DNA of 64,000 bases. Origin: Siniperca chuatsi (Eukaryota > Chordata > Actinopteri > Centrarchiformes > Sinipercidae). Of the stretch, positions 34,132-45,300 are shown piece by piece. The DNA is taken from assembly GCF_020085105.1 (NCBI RefSeq), contig NC_058045.1:22789333-22853332 (forward strand), given 5' to 3'. The number at the start of each line of letters is the position of its first letter. The first letter of the stretch is position 1. The translations under genes and the position numbers were made by a program. The notes under the pieces are model-generated. The model did not search any database, was not told the origin of the DNA, and saw only the letters and a list, made by a program, of their open reading frames with translations.

Positions 34132-35244
34132 GTATACAGTGTTCCAGACTGGTATGTTCCCTATAATGACCATAATGGGCAGCTTAAGTTAAGCAATCAG
34201 CTGCACTTTATGTTAAACAAAATCATACTGCGATTATTTAGACAGACGATATGATTCACTATTAGTGGGAATTATCATTTTTGCATCACAATATTAATTT
34301 TCACTGAAAAACGATAAAAATCATGATGATGTGACATTTGTTGGGGTCTGCAAACAAACAGGTTTCCTTACATTTGGAGAACAAGATTTAAAGGCCAGGG
34401 CATCTCTGCCATTTCACTTCTTGCCAAAGCATAGAAGGGTGATAACCAGTTGGAAGACATGCGGATCAAAAAAAGCACAAAAACACCAAACAGGAAAAAC
34501 CCATCACACCTGAAAAGCAGTCACTAACCCTAATCCAGAAGCCTTACAAGTTTATTGAGTGAAGTGTCCAATCAGTTATTAGCAATTTCATCCACTCCTG
34601 GCATGGAAGAAGAACGCACTAGGTCGATGTTGCCACTACAACTACATCACAGTGAATCATGTTCGCAGGGTGCTGTTTGACTAGAAGAGATGCGGGACAG
34701 CAAGATGCCACATCACCAGTTTGAAGAGCTAAATCAAGCGTTCTGATGGTACAGCTGTAAACAGTGATGTCAACTGGCTCATTGGTCTAGGGATATGACA
34801 TACGTCAGAGCAGCCACACCACATTGGAATTAAAGTCAATTTTCTCCTATCTGATAAATTTAAAGCATAATTACAGTGAGTCCTACACATATGCTAAATA
34901 GTCGGCTGCATTCCCATGTTGATCCCATCAGTATAATGTTAGCACACCTCGACTGAGTGCTTAAACTTTTAATTTTTGAAATATACTGTTCTGTAGTAAA
35001 CAATATGCATCTAAATGCAATTAAAAATCTAGTCAACACTGATGTTGTTTTAGCCAGTATCAGTGCTTTTAGGGTTCAGTGTTGCATGTCATGCACAGTA
35101 AGATGAACATATAATTGCGACCACCAGAGGGTGCTGTTGGACTTGATTAGATGTGGAGCCCCAAGTTGCCACATCATCAGTTTGAAGAGTTCAATTACAG
35201 GTCTTCACTGCATAGAACTACAGCTGTAAACAGCTGTATATGTC
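34132..35244. repeat. Duplicated flanks of the tRNA-Pro array
   Basis: 34132-34240 repeats 30054-30185 (GTGTTCCAGACTGGTATG, TGACCATAATGGGCAGCT). 34409-34470 repeats 29650-29695 (CTTCTTGCCAAAGCATAGAA). 34828-34900 resembles 35420-35520 (CAGTGAGTCCTACACAT). These show that the tRNA genes spread as longer tandem units, not as isolated tRNA copies. Confidence 0.7.
34776..34801 (+). pseudogene. tRNA-Pro 5' fragment
   Basis: GGCTCATTGGTCTAGGGATA matches the first bases of the tRNA-Pro genes with substitutions; similarity ends in the D arm. It is preceded by the leader CAGCTGTAAACAGTGATG that also precedes the other copies. Confidence 0.8.
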
Positions 35245-35316
35245 GGCTCGTTGGTCTAGGGGTATGATTCTCGCTTAGGGTGCGAGAGGTCCCGGGTTCA
35301 AATCCCGGACGAGCCC
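35245..35316 (+). tRNA. tRNA-Pro (anticodon AGG)
   Basis: Base-for-base the same as the gene at 29927-29998. AGG lies at 35277-35279; all stems are paired, the A and B boxes are intact and the discriminator is C. A TTTTT terminator follows at about 35322. Confidence 0.95.
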
Positions 35317-35879
35317 TCTCTTTTTAACTGAGTTCACAAAAGCCATTAAATTGTATTAGAGTGGACACTTCCAATGGAATTCATTGGTGTTAAAGTGCCA
35401 GTTAATTGTGGGTAGCCACACCGCATTGCAATTAAAATCAAGCTTCTCCTATCTGATCAATTCAAGGGGTAAACAAAACTCTCAGCTACAGTGAGTCCTA
35501 CACATGTATACGCTAAAAAAGAACTGAAACCTGAACACAGCCAGCTTTTCTAAATGTCTCACAAATAAAATATTTCTTGTTGTTAATGTGTGCATGCAGG
35601 TGATGCTCATGGTGTTATCTGTAACTGAATGTAGTATGCAGGACCTTTCAGGAGAAACGTGTTTACACTCAATTACGTTTTACTTTGATGAACATGTGTT
35701 TAAACAGTCAAGACAGAAAATAAACTGCCATAAACTACAGGTAACAGGTGTTAGCTTTGTACAATAAAATTACATTTAATTGTGTTTAGTTTGTAAATGT
35801 ATGAAAACAGTCAGTGTTTTAAGCAAGCATTTTAATCACCTGCAGTCTGATGGTACAGCTGTGAGTGATGATGTCAACT

Positions 35880-35951
35880 GACTCGTTGGTCTAGGGGTAT
35901 GATTCTCGCTGTGGGTGTGAGAGGTCCTGGGTTGAAATCCCGAATGAACCC
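35880..35951 (+). pseudogene. tRNA-Pro-like pseudogene (TGG)
   Basis: Full 72-base length but decayed. It begins GACTCGTT, and its 3' strand ATGAACC no longer pairs properly. The base before the anticodon is G instead of the invariant T33. The B box reads GGTTGAAATCC, losing the conserved C. A TTTTT follows. Confidence 0.8.
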
Positions 35952-38190
35952 AGTTTTTAACCCCTAGGGGTTACAGAAATTGAAACAGCAACTATAAAGG
36001 TAATTTGAGATGCAAACGTGTAAACACAAAGCTGCAGCATTTGAGTTTAAACTCAATATCATATATGAACAGAGAGAAAAAAATGAGGATGATGAGTAAA
36101 ACTGAGTGGAGAAATAAATATGACTAAACCAAGTATACACAAAAGGAAGAGATGAGAGATTTTGTACTGTACTTACCAGCCTTTATGTGGGCTGTGTTTT
36201 AAATGGATCTTAAGAGTGTTCTGACCTCAGCAGTCACCTGAGACACATATGAAGCACATTTTTGCTGTAAATAATACAATGTACAATCAATGAAAACAAT
36301 GAAGGGGACAAAGTGTCATACACACTGATAACTTCTTACAGTTTGGCAGCACTACAGAGAGAAAGTGAGTTAATGATCCTATGTGTCATCTGTCTGCTAC
36401 TGGCCACTCGTTAAGAGAAAGGTTAACTCTCAATACACAAACACAACCTGGGATTGACACTAGATACTGAATATACCAGACAGTGCTGAATGCAGCTGCC
36501 CTTGTAGTCCAATATATGTATACATAGCTAGCTAAACCATACAATTACGAACGACCTTGCATGTAATAAACAGGACTGCTCCGTTTGCAATGTTGTTTTT
36601 ACGCTGGAGATTCAACATGGCAGACAGTGAGGTTAGATTATAGATTCTTTATAGACTCATCTCTAATTTGGTTACCTAATGAAAAGTTAATGCGACGTAA
36701 TGGAAGGTTCATGCAACAATTTGTAAATTAATTAAAAAAATAATTTCCAAACAATAGCCAGGGAATGAAATGTAATTTAGCGGCCACGTTATCTGACTTC
36801 ATTTAAAAAAGACTTTGCTTGGCTACGAACACATCTTGAGACTAAAGCCAAGAAACTAATAAATTAGTTTCTTGGCTCTTATCTTAAGTGGCAATTTAGC
36901 GTGAAACATTTTTAAGAACTACAAAGCTAGTGTAATGTTTATGAAACTCACCTCTATAAAATGTTAGCCAGCTAACTAACGTTAGGGTAGATTAGTAACG
37001 TTAACGTTACTTGAACTTCAGCTGTACAACAATAGCCTAAACTCTTGTCTTTTTCTCTGTAGTTTGAATTCTCCACTTCCGTTTTTTTCATTCGTAGAAG
37101 TGATGCTATTTGATGTTAGCGACAAAATAAGCAATAGTTGCTACCAAAGCTGTCAACCATTTCCAAAGCATGACAAGTTTAAAGTTATCTAGCTAGCTTC
37201 TCTGCCTGTGACTAGCAGCAATTAAAGCATCCCTGCACAGCAGGTTATGATGCTATTTCTGCTTAAGTCTGCTTCAACAATAACAAATTTAGGCATAGGC
37301 CCTATTGGCACAAGATACTGGGGTTTTGTTTAAAAAGGAAATAATGTAATTTGAAAATAACACTTTTATTTATTTACATGATTATCTGTGAATTCAACAA
37401 TAAATAACATATTTCCATATATATATATGTTTATATGTTACTCATGTCAGGCTATTGTTTTATTACGTTTGATACTCTTTTTTTTACAAAAAAATGTGGT
37501 GATTTTACATAATTGTGCTATATTAAAATAAGCAATTTGAGGGAACAGTAGTGGTTTTACTTTTTTTTTTTAGGTAGCACAATGTTTAAATTACCTTCCC
37601 TGTGTTTCAGATTTCTCGTTTTGTTCTTTTTTTCATTTATATGTAATTGTACTCAAAAACTGAGATCTACTTCACAATATGTATCATTTTAACAAATGTG
37701 TAGCTACATCCAATTGACAGACAGATAAGCAATTTTGTGTTTGAAGGGAGATGGGGTTTTGGAAGGGGTAGAAAATATTTTGTGTATATGTCATTCTTTT
37801 TATTCCCCAACTTATATGAATGTTTGATCAGTGTTGCCATAGATATGATTACTGTGTAACTTGTCATCACCTTATGCGAAAATATATTTGGTTAGGTAAC
37901 ATATAGACTACAATATCTCTCAACCACACCAATATTTGTGGTCTCAATGCAGGAAACTACAAAACCAAAATTAAAAAAACATACAATATATAGAAAAATG
38001 TCACTAACATATGGAATAGACACCCAACAGTATTCATATTATACAATATGAATGGTGCATACTAAGTACAAAAAATAAACACAATGAAATTATGTTGCAT
38101 CAGTCTTCGTAGAACATGTGTGTGAATGAGCGTGTGTGTAACCGTCTAACTGCCTGTGGGAACAAACTGTCTCCACACCGAGTGGTATAT
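35952..38190. other. AT-rich intergenic sequence, no gene seen
   Basis: No coding exon, RNA gene or clear repeat boundary is recognised. There are several GCTAGCTAG and GTTAACGTTA runs near 36980-37010 and AT-rich low-complexity stretches near 37350-37570. Confidence 0.5.
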
Positions 38191-38800
38191 GTGGTGTGTC
38201 ACAGTCTGTCATGTTCTCTCCAACCACTCCCCTTCACTCTGCACTCCCTCACCTGCATATTGATTCCCAGCACCTGTCACCCATCACACACCTGAACTTA
38301 ATCAGCCACTCTACTCCTCCATAAATTCCCACTCCTCACCTCAGTCTGGGTCCGGTCTCGTTCATATGAAGGACAGAGCTACGCTACCTACCTTCGAACA
38401 CTTCACGGACTCACCCACGACGTTACGTCAAGGCTACCGCCACTTTGAACCCCGATCATCGAATCCCGACTCCAGTAATCTCCGGTCTCCTGAGTGTGTC
38501 GCTCCAGTTCCCAAACCCTTCGACCATCAGCGAATTAAGGGACAGTATCATTTCCATTCCATATTACCTCTTTTTTATAATAAACTCTCTCAGTCTCCTC
38601 ATCGTTGTCTCCGGTTGTTCTGTCCGTAACATGGTGATGCTCCAATAGCATTTACCAGATCGCAGGAAAGAGAGTAGGTAGTGACCTGGATGGTTTAGGT
38701 TTCCTGAGGCAGCGTTGAGTGAGTGCAGGTCCCTTCATTTGATGTTTCTAGCCACTTATGAGTCAAGTTGCCATATCATACTGTGATTCTTCCTGCCAGG
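38100..38800 (-). mobile_element. LINE-like fragment interrupted by the solo LTR
   Basis: AACTGCCTGTGGGAACAAAC before the LTR and GACCTGGATGGTTTAGGTTT with CCTGAGGCAGCG after it resemble, on the - strand, the 3' coding end of CR1/Rex-type LINEs from fish. Recognition is from memory and the ends are not defined. Confidence 0.4.
38197..38631 (+). mobile_element. Solo LTR of an LTR retrotransposon
   Basis: The 435-bp block starts TGTCACAG and ends GTCCGTAACA (TG...CA with TGT/ACA ends). It is flanked on both sides by the 5-bp duplication TGGTG (38192-38196 and 38632-38636). Inside, a TATA-like CATAAATTC near 38321 and a poly(A) signal AATAAA near 38579 give promoter and terminator order as in a U3-R-U5 LTR. 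No internal gag/pol sequence is next to it, so it is a recombined solo LTR. Superfamily not assigned. Confidence 0.8.
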
Positions 38801-38869
38801 ACGATCTCCACAGTGCAAAAGTAGCAGTCAGTCAGGATTGCTGCCTAGACCAAATCTTTTGAGTCGTTA

Positions 38870-40020
38870 CATTACATTAGATCAGATTTAATTTCATTTA
38901 ACTATTAAATTCTAGTACTGGATTTGATTGTATTGTATTCTTCTCATTCTTCACTTCCAAGACTAGACTACGTATGTTACATTAGACTCCATTTGATTTT
39001 AAAATATATTTGATTGTGTTAAAGAGTGTTGGACAATGCACACTATTATCCTGTATGCTTCTAATTTTTCTCAATTTTTTTCCCCCTTAGATTTAATTTT
39101 AACAGACCTCCTATCCTACCCCACCGGAGGACAAATAACTTTATTCTTTGTTACAATGACATTAACTATTTTCTTTTTCTCGTCTATATCTGCTAGCTAG
39201 TCCTTAAATAATTAATTAGATTAAATCACATAAATTAGATGCAATCACATCCTGTTAGATTTGATTTTGCCAGATTAGAGTATTTTAGATTGCATTAAAT
39301 TGTTCTGGATGATGCACATGACTATTATCACAAGTTTCTTGGTCATACCATTAAGGACGCGAGATTGAGACATATTAGATTAGATTGGAGAGAATTCGAT
39401 TAGATTGCATTAGATTGTGCAGGGAAGTTGACGCTGCTATTATTGCATGCTTCTTTCTCTTAACTTTCTGGACACTAGATTAGATGAGATCAGAATAGTT
39501 CAGATGATATTAGGTCATGTCTAATTAGAATCTATAGTATTATATCAGGTTTTATTGTCTGAAAGTGCGTTGGACAACGCATACTATTATCTTGCATGCT
39601 TCTCATTTTTATCAATTCATTTTTGTTTATTTAATTTTAACTGGACACTCCTCCTTTTAATTGAAAAATTAAGTTATAAAGACACCAGTACCTAAGGTGT
39701 TATCTGGGGGTTAATAATTCATTAAAAAACATAATAACAATGTAGTGATTGGATTAAATTAGACTGCATTCGATTGTGCTGGATGTTATCTTGCATGCTC
39801 CTCATTCTTATACTAGTGCTGATGTGTATACTTACACAGTGACCATGTTCAAGTCACTGTACATTTCAAAGAAAGCAGAAACACATTTTAAAATCGGACG
39901 TACATCCAATTCATCTTATTAGGTAGATGAGATAAAATTGGATTCCTTCGATGTGATTTGATTGTGTTTTATTTAGTTTTGATTGCATTACATTGTTCTG
40001 GACAATACACAGCGCTATTA
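38870..40020. repeat. Degenerate ATTAGATT-rich satellite-like tract
   Basis: Variants of ATTAGATT and GATTGTGTT fill the region. A longer motif resembling TTGGACAATGCACACTATTA then CTGTATGCTTCT recurs near 39030, 39310, 39420, 39560, 39775 and 39995, at irregular spacing. It looks like a decayed tandem repeat with a unit of one to three hundred bases. Non-coding. Confidence 0.55.
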
Positions 40021-42130
40021 TCCACAAACTTATACTTATAAATACTTAGAAAATGGCTATGTTCAAGTGTCATATGAAAAAACAAACATTGAAATTTATG
40101 TAGCGTGATCAACCCTGATTCGGAAGAACATTTTGTATCCTTATTGATAAAAATAATTGAACTTTTCTGAAAGTTGGCCTCTGAGCCACAAACAGCAATG
40201 TCCAGAGAACTGAAAAGATTTCCCCCAGTAATTGCCTCTGTCCCATGACCTTTGCCAGACTCAAGGTTACTAATTGTGCCTAGGATGACCTGACACTGTT
40301 CTTTTTAAGGAACATGATCATGATCTTTGTTCTTCAAGTTAAAACTAGGACTTATAAACTTTAAGATTAAAGGAACAAAGAAAGTAACTTTGCCATGCCA
40401 TAATATATGTGTTACATTAAGTAACAATATAAGAAGAGTGTGGAAATTGATGTTGTCTTGTTGATGCCAACAAAGAGCAATAGACCCTGTTAACAAGAAC
40501 TTTTCTTTATGTAAAGAAATTATGATATCATACAAAGTATGGATTACCATTTTCTGTATTAACAAAACTATTCTTTCAGGATATTCATAATAATTTGGGA
40601 CAATATGTGTGATAATTTGACAGAAAGACTCTTATGCTGTTCCCCTGGATGGAAGGATGACAACTGCGGGAGACCAGATCGGACGGAGATTCACGCTGAA
40701 TCCCAAGCCACACCGAAGATGGTGAAGGCTGACTTCAAACTTTCAAGGAACCTGTTCCAGCTCTGGGTCTAACACAAAGAACTTTGAAAGAAAGAACCCT
40801 TCAGGAGAAAACTGCTCTAGCTCTGGGTCCAACGCATCGTGCGTTAGGGAGCCCAGGTTTGCGCACCCACCCAGGTGGTGTAGAGAAGGAGAAATAGAGA
40901 GAGATGGAGAAAGACTTAACTCTTAAACAAAGAAACTTTATTAGCGCTCTCACACCAACAGCACGTCTGGAAACATGGAACTCCAGGGAGTTTAATCTGG
41001 AACCGAGTGCTCAGAGTGCCCCAAAGAAATGGCACTCTCCTCTCCTCTCCCCTACAGGGCAACGCCTGCCCTGCTCAGCTAAAGACGTCTGAAAGAAGTG
41101 ACCATTTAGGAGGCAACTAGGGTCTAATTAAAGATGCTCTCCAATAGCATTATGGGAAATGTAGGATCCAGCATTTTTGGAGCCTGGTCTATACTTACTT
41201 ATACATAGGTCTACTTCTTTTATACAGTCTATTCTGGAGAATAATACTATACTGCTTCTGCTGCTCCGTTTGTGATCTTTTTAAAATCTGTTTATGACTA
41301 CCTCAACTATATGGAAGTGCAACACTACATTACTGGAGGACCCTATTAATGTTGTCAAGATGGAGCAAATTTTAACTACTTTATATAATGTTGGGTAGGT
41401 TAATCTATAACAATGCATCGTATTTTAAAAACTGATCATGTGATCTACATGTTAAATCTAGATCTGAAAAGTAGCTATAGTTGTGAAATAAATGCAGTGG
41501 AGTAAAAAGTACAATATTTTACTCTTAAATGTGGTGGAGTGGAAGTGGAAAGTAACATAAAAGGGAAAAACACGGGTAAAGTAGACCTACAAGTACTTGA
41601 AGTACTGCTCTGTCATCGTAGTTCTATGCAGAAAGTAAACCAGAATCTTTTATTTTGAAAACAGCAGACAGGAAGTGATTGTTGGCAGGGAATCGACTGT
41701 CAACTCACGCTGCGTTGTCGTGCTATCCAGCTAGCTCATTAGCTGGCAAGCTCATTTGAACCAAAATTCAACATTTTCAGCTGAGGAGCAGGCCTGGTGA
41801 GATTGTTTGCACAACTTGGTACGGTTATTCGAAACAATAAAACAGCGATATTGGTTGTTTTTAGTATCGTCAATAGTTTGGAGTTGTTTCCGGCAACATT
41901 GAAGCCAGCGACATTAGCGTTAGCTAGTCATGCTAGGCTTGCAAGGCAATGAAGGCAAATATAGGCGATTTTATTTCCTCCAAATGATTAATATCGTACT
42001 TGGTATTGATACAGGGCTTACGATATGTTAAAGAGTCATGCGTGATGTCTTTTTGTTGTATAAATGACATCGAAGTATAGCAAACGACTGGGAGATTAGC
42101 CAGATGAAAAGCTTTAGCTTGCCACTCTTT
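40021..42130. other. Intergenic sequence upstream of bbs2
   Basis: No gene recognised. 40640-41090 is less AT-rich and contains GCTCTAGCTCTGGGTC-type repeated phrases (CAGCTCTGGGTCTAAC near 40757, TAGCTCTGGGTCCAAC near 40818). It may be part of an unidentified retroelement. Confidence 0.4.
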
Positions 42131-42143
42131 GTTGCTAGGCAAC
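42131..42143 (+). promoter_or_regulatory. RFX-type X-box in the bbs2 promoter
   Basis: GTTGCTAGGCAAC consists of two inverted half sites (GTTGC and GCAAC, matching RFX consensus GTTRCC / RGYAAC with a shortened spacer). It is about 200 bases 5' of the bbs2 ATG and just before a probable first non-coding exon. RFX factors control many BBS and ciliary genes through such boxes (established for the family). Use here is inferred from position. Confidence 0.75.
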
Positions 42144-42343
42144 AGGACTCTCCACTGGGTGTCTGAGGTAAAGCCTGTAATTACATTAGTGTAGCAAAAT
42201 CACGCATTGTTACTCGGTTATTTGCATGGCATTCTACTTTGCTCATGTGCTTGTGTTGTCAGTCTTCAAATGACTATCTGAAAAGAACTGAAATAATAAA
42301 TTACATCCTACTCTTGTCTGATTAGGGATATACAGTAGGCACC
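42144..42343 (+). other. bbs2: Probable bbs2 5' UTR exon, intron and leader
   Basis: A consensus donor GAG|GTAAAG at 42167/42168 and an acceptor CAG ending at 42335, eight bases before the ATG, suggest a short non-coding first exon ending at 42167 and a small intron. The transcription start is not visible. Confidence 0.5.
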
Positions 42344-45300
42344 ATGTTGGTCCCCATATTCACTCTGAAGCTGAATCACAAGATTAACCCTCGCATGGTG
42401 ACTGTTGGGAAATTTGATGGAGTCCACCCATGCCTTACTGCAGCCACACAGGCTGGAAAGGTGAGGAGAATGAACATTTTCACTGTTCCATCATAACTTT
42501 GGTGAATAATGTAGATATAGCATTGTCTGAGTACATGATAATAATTCTTTCCTTTATTTTCTCAGGTATTTAACTACAAATCCCATGCTTGTTTTTCACT
42601 CAACAATACTTCCCCACATCTCTTCTAGACTTAAACTCACTTACTTTTAATACTTACTATACCTTATACTTTATATGTTTTCACCTTGTTCCCTCAACTC
42701 TCTTCTCTTTCTCTTTTAAAGGTTTTTATCCACAACCCTCATGCTCGTGGTCAGAGACCTGTTGCCCACCGACTGAGCCAGAGCACCCAGGACTCTGACA
42801 TCTCTCTCCTCAACATCAACCAGGCAGTCACTTGTCTGACAGCAGGAACGTTGGGACCAAACACTACTGGGGACACACTGTTGGTGGGATCCCAGACCAA
42901 CCTACTTGCCTATGATGTCCATGACAATGCTGATATATTCTACAGAGAGGTGAGTGGAGCTGAGGAGAATAAGTTTGGATGTAGTCATAGGTCCTACCAG
43001 GAATGGAGTTTAAGACAGACTAATTACAATGAAAAATGTATATTGCAGCATAGAGGACACAAATGTTGTTGTTTTTTATATTTCTGCTTCACCCTTAAAT
43101 GTATACCTCAGGCCTTTAGCGGGACTACATTACACCCTGTCTAATTCATTAATTTAATTCAGTTAAGCACTCAAGTCCTTTGTATTTCTAAAACTGTGTT
43201 TTTAACAATGTTCTGGTGTCAAAATATCAAAAATGATTTTAAAAAAAGCGTAGTTTTTCTAATGTAAAAAGACTAGAGTTTAGAGTTTATAGGGTCGCTA
43301 GAGATCCGAGGTATGTATGCTGGATGCACATGATAGCACGTCATGTTGTTTTTTTCCTATTTGGCCTCATGATGGCACTGTTGTGTCACTGTCACTATGA
43401 ATAAATACAGACACAATAATGAAAAAGTTTGTTTATATTAGCTTACTGTAACAGTAACGTGATGGTGCAGCACCTGGGTGTCAGGTATAGTGCAGAGCAG
43501 CATTTTCTTTTATACTTGTGGGTTTCGATGACAGTAGCTCTGGAAATGAAGATGTACCTGATGATGAGGAATTTGTTTTGGTGTCATTTATGAATCAGGT
43601 CATTCAAAAGCAGAACTTGAGAATGACGTAGCTAGCTCAGACGACATGAGCTTTGAATGGCACAGCGATCAAGATACCGTCCAAGTAGCGGTCCCAAGAG
43701 AAGTTAGGATTGATGAGGGAACCTCATATAGTTATCTCAACTGCCTCGACCTTGCTCCTATAAACATGCAAGTTGTGGAAAGAGATGCCACAACTTCCAA
43801 AATGTGATTTTTGGTTTGTCCAGAAACAAAGCTGCTTCTGCTGAGGAACTCCCACAAAAAAATGCTGGAGATGCCACATCTGCCACATTGGCCACAAAAC
43901 TGTGGAGCAGTGCACGCAGTGTGCACAACCATGTTGCAATGACCACAAGCAAGCGGCTGTGATTTGTGATTACTTTGCTGGCTAATTTGGGTTTGGTGTC
44001 AGTCTATGAGAAGTTACAGTAGGCTATGTGTAAGATAGTACAGAATAAACATGAACATGCCGAAATATATTAATGAATTTCAGGGGAAAAATTCTTACAT
44101 CCACAAATGATTGTAAAAATTTCATAAAATGCAAAATACATAAATCTTTTGTGTGTTTGCTATTGTTAATAATATATCCTTAAAAGCTTACAAGCAATAT
44201 GATTTTAATATATGGCTTAAACTACGTTATATAAGTGCCGGGTCACTAAAGACCCGAGGTGTGTAGGAATGTTTGAAGAAACACCTATGCATTTAAGGGT
44301 TCATCTTTAAGGGTTCATTTGCGACTTTTTAAGTGATTTTGTGAACAAATAGACAACTGGAGTGAAAACATTACCTCCCTCCATCTATGCTGTGTCTGTG
44401 TAGAACTGAATACTTTAAAATGGAAGAAGATGTAAGAATGGTTCAAGTAGCAGTGGTTTACACACAGCAGAGGAGCCTTGCTGACAGTATTTCACCTTAG
44501 GGGACCTTGTTTCTGTTTCTTCTGTGTGTGTGTGGGTGTAGGTGACGGATGGGGCAAATGCTATTGTGTTGGGGAAACTCGGGGACATCCCGACTCCTCT
44601 CGCCATCATTGGAGGGAACTGCGCCTTACAAGGCTTCGACTATGAGGGCAACGACCACTTTTGGACAGTAAGAACTAAGACAACATTTTAATATCAGAAT
44701 ACATTACAGTCTCACATTCAAGTAGATTCTTTCATTGAATAGTAATATAACACACAATTCATGAGACAGTGACACTTCATTAAACTTTAGCACCAGCAAC
44801 TCCAGTTCCTTATGAGGGAATTGCATTAATAAGTGAAAAAAATGTTCCCAATGATTTGTGAAACTTTCATTTTCATTTGTTATATTTCTGTATATCCAAC
44901 CATTGTCCAGCCACTCATTGGACAAGATAATCTGCCCAATTTATTTGATTAAGCCTATTCATTTTACATGAGTAGATAAGCAAAGGCAACTTTTGTCATT
45001 ACGATTATTTTCAATCCCTGTCAGGATTGATCATTACTTTAAATGGCTGAATCAACTAAATGAATGTATTCGTGATGTATCTTGTTTTTAGGTAACTGGA
45101 GATAATGTCAGATCTCTGGTGCTCTGTGACTTCACTGGGGATGGGAAAAATGAGGTAAGAGGTAATGAGGTCTGAGACACATGCTGCGTGGCTGCTGCAT
45201 CTGCAGTTTGAGTCCAGCTGGGGAGCTTTGTTGCGTGTCTTCCTCCTATCTCTCTCCTGTTTTCTATAACTATCTACTTTAAAAATGTTTACAGTTGTGT

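Noticed and set aside
34000-34254. 84-codon open frame beginning near the end of the Penelope-like element
   Set aside because: It spans the terminal direct repeat and runs past the target-site duplication into unrelated flank.
36000-38190. Possible gene between the tRNA array and the solo LTR
   Set aside because: Only short, AT-rich open frames without splice-supported similarity to any family I know.
42686-43144. 152-codon frame covering bbs2 exon 2
   Set aside because: Only 42722-42949 is coding; the remaining codons are flanking intron read through the donor site.
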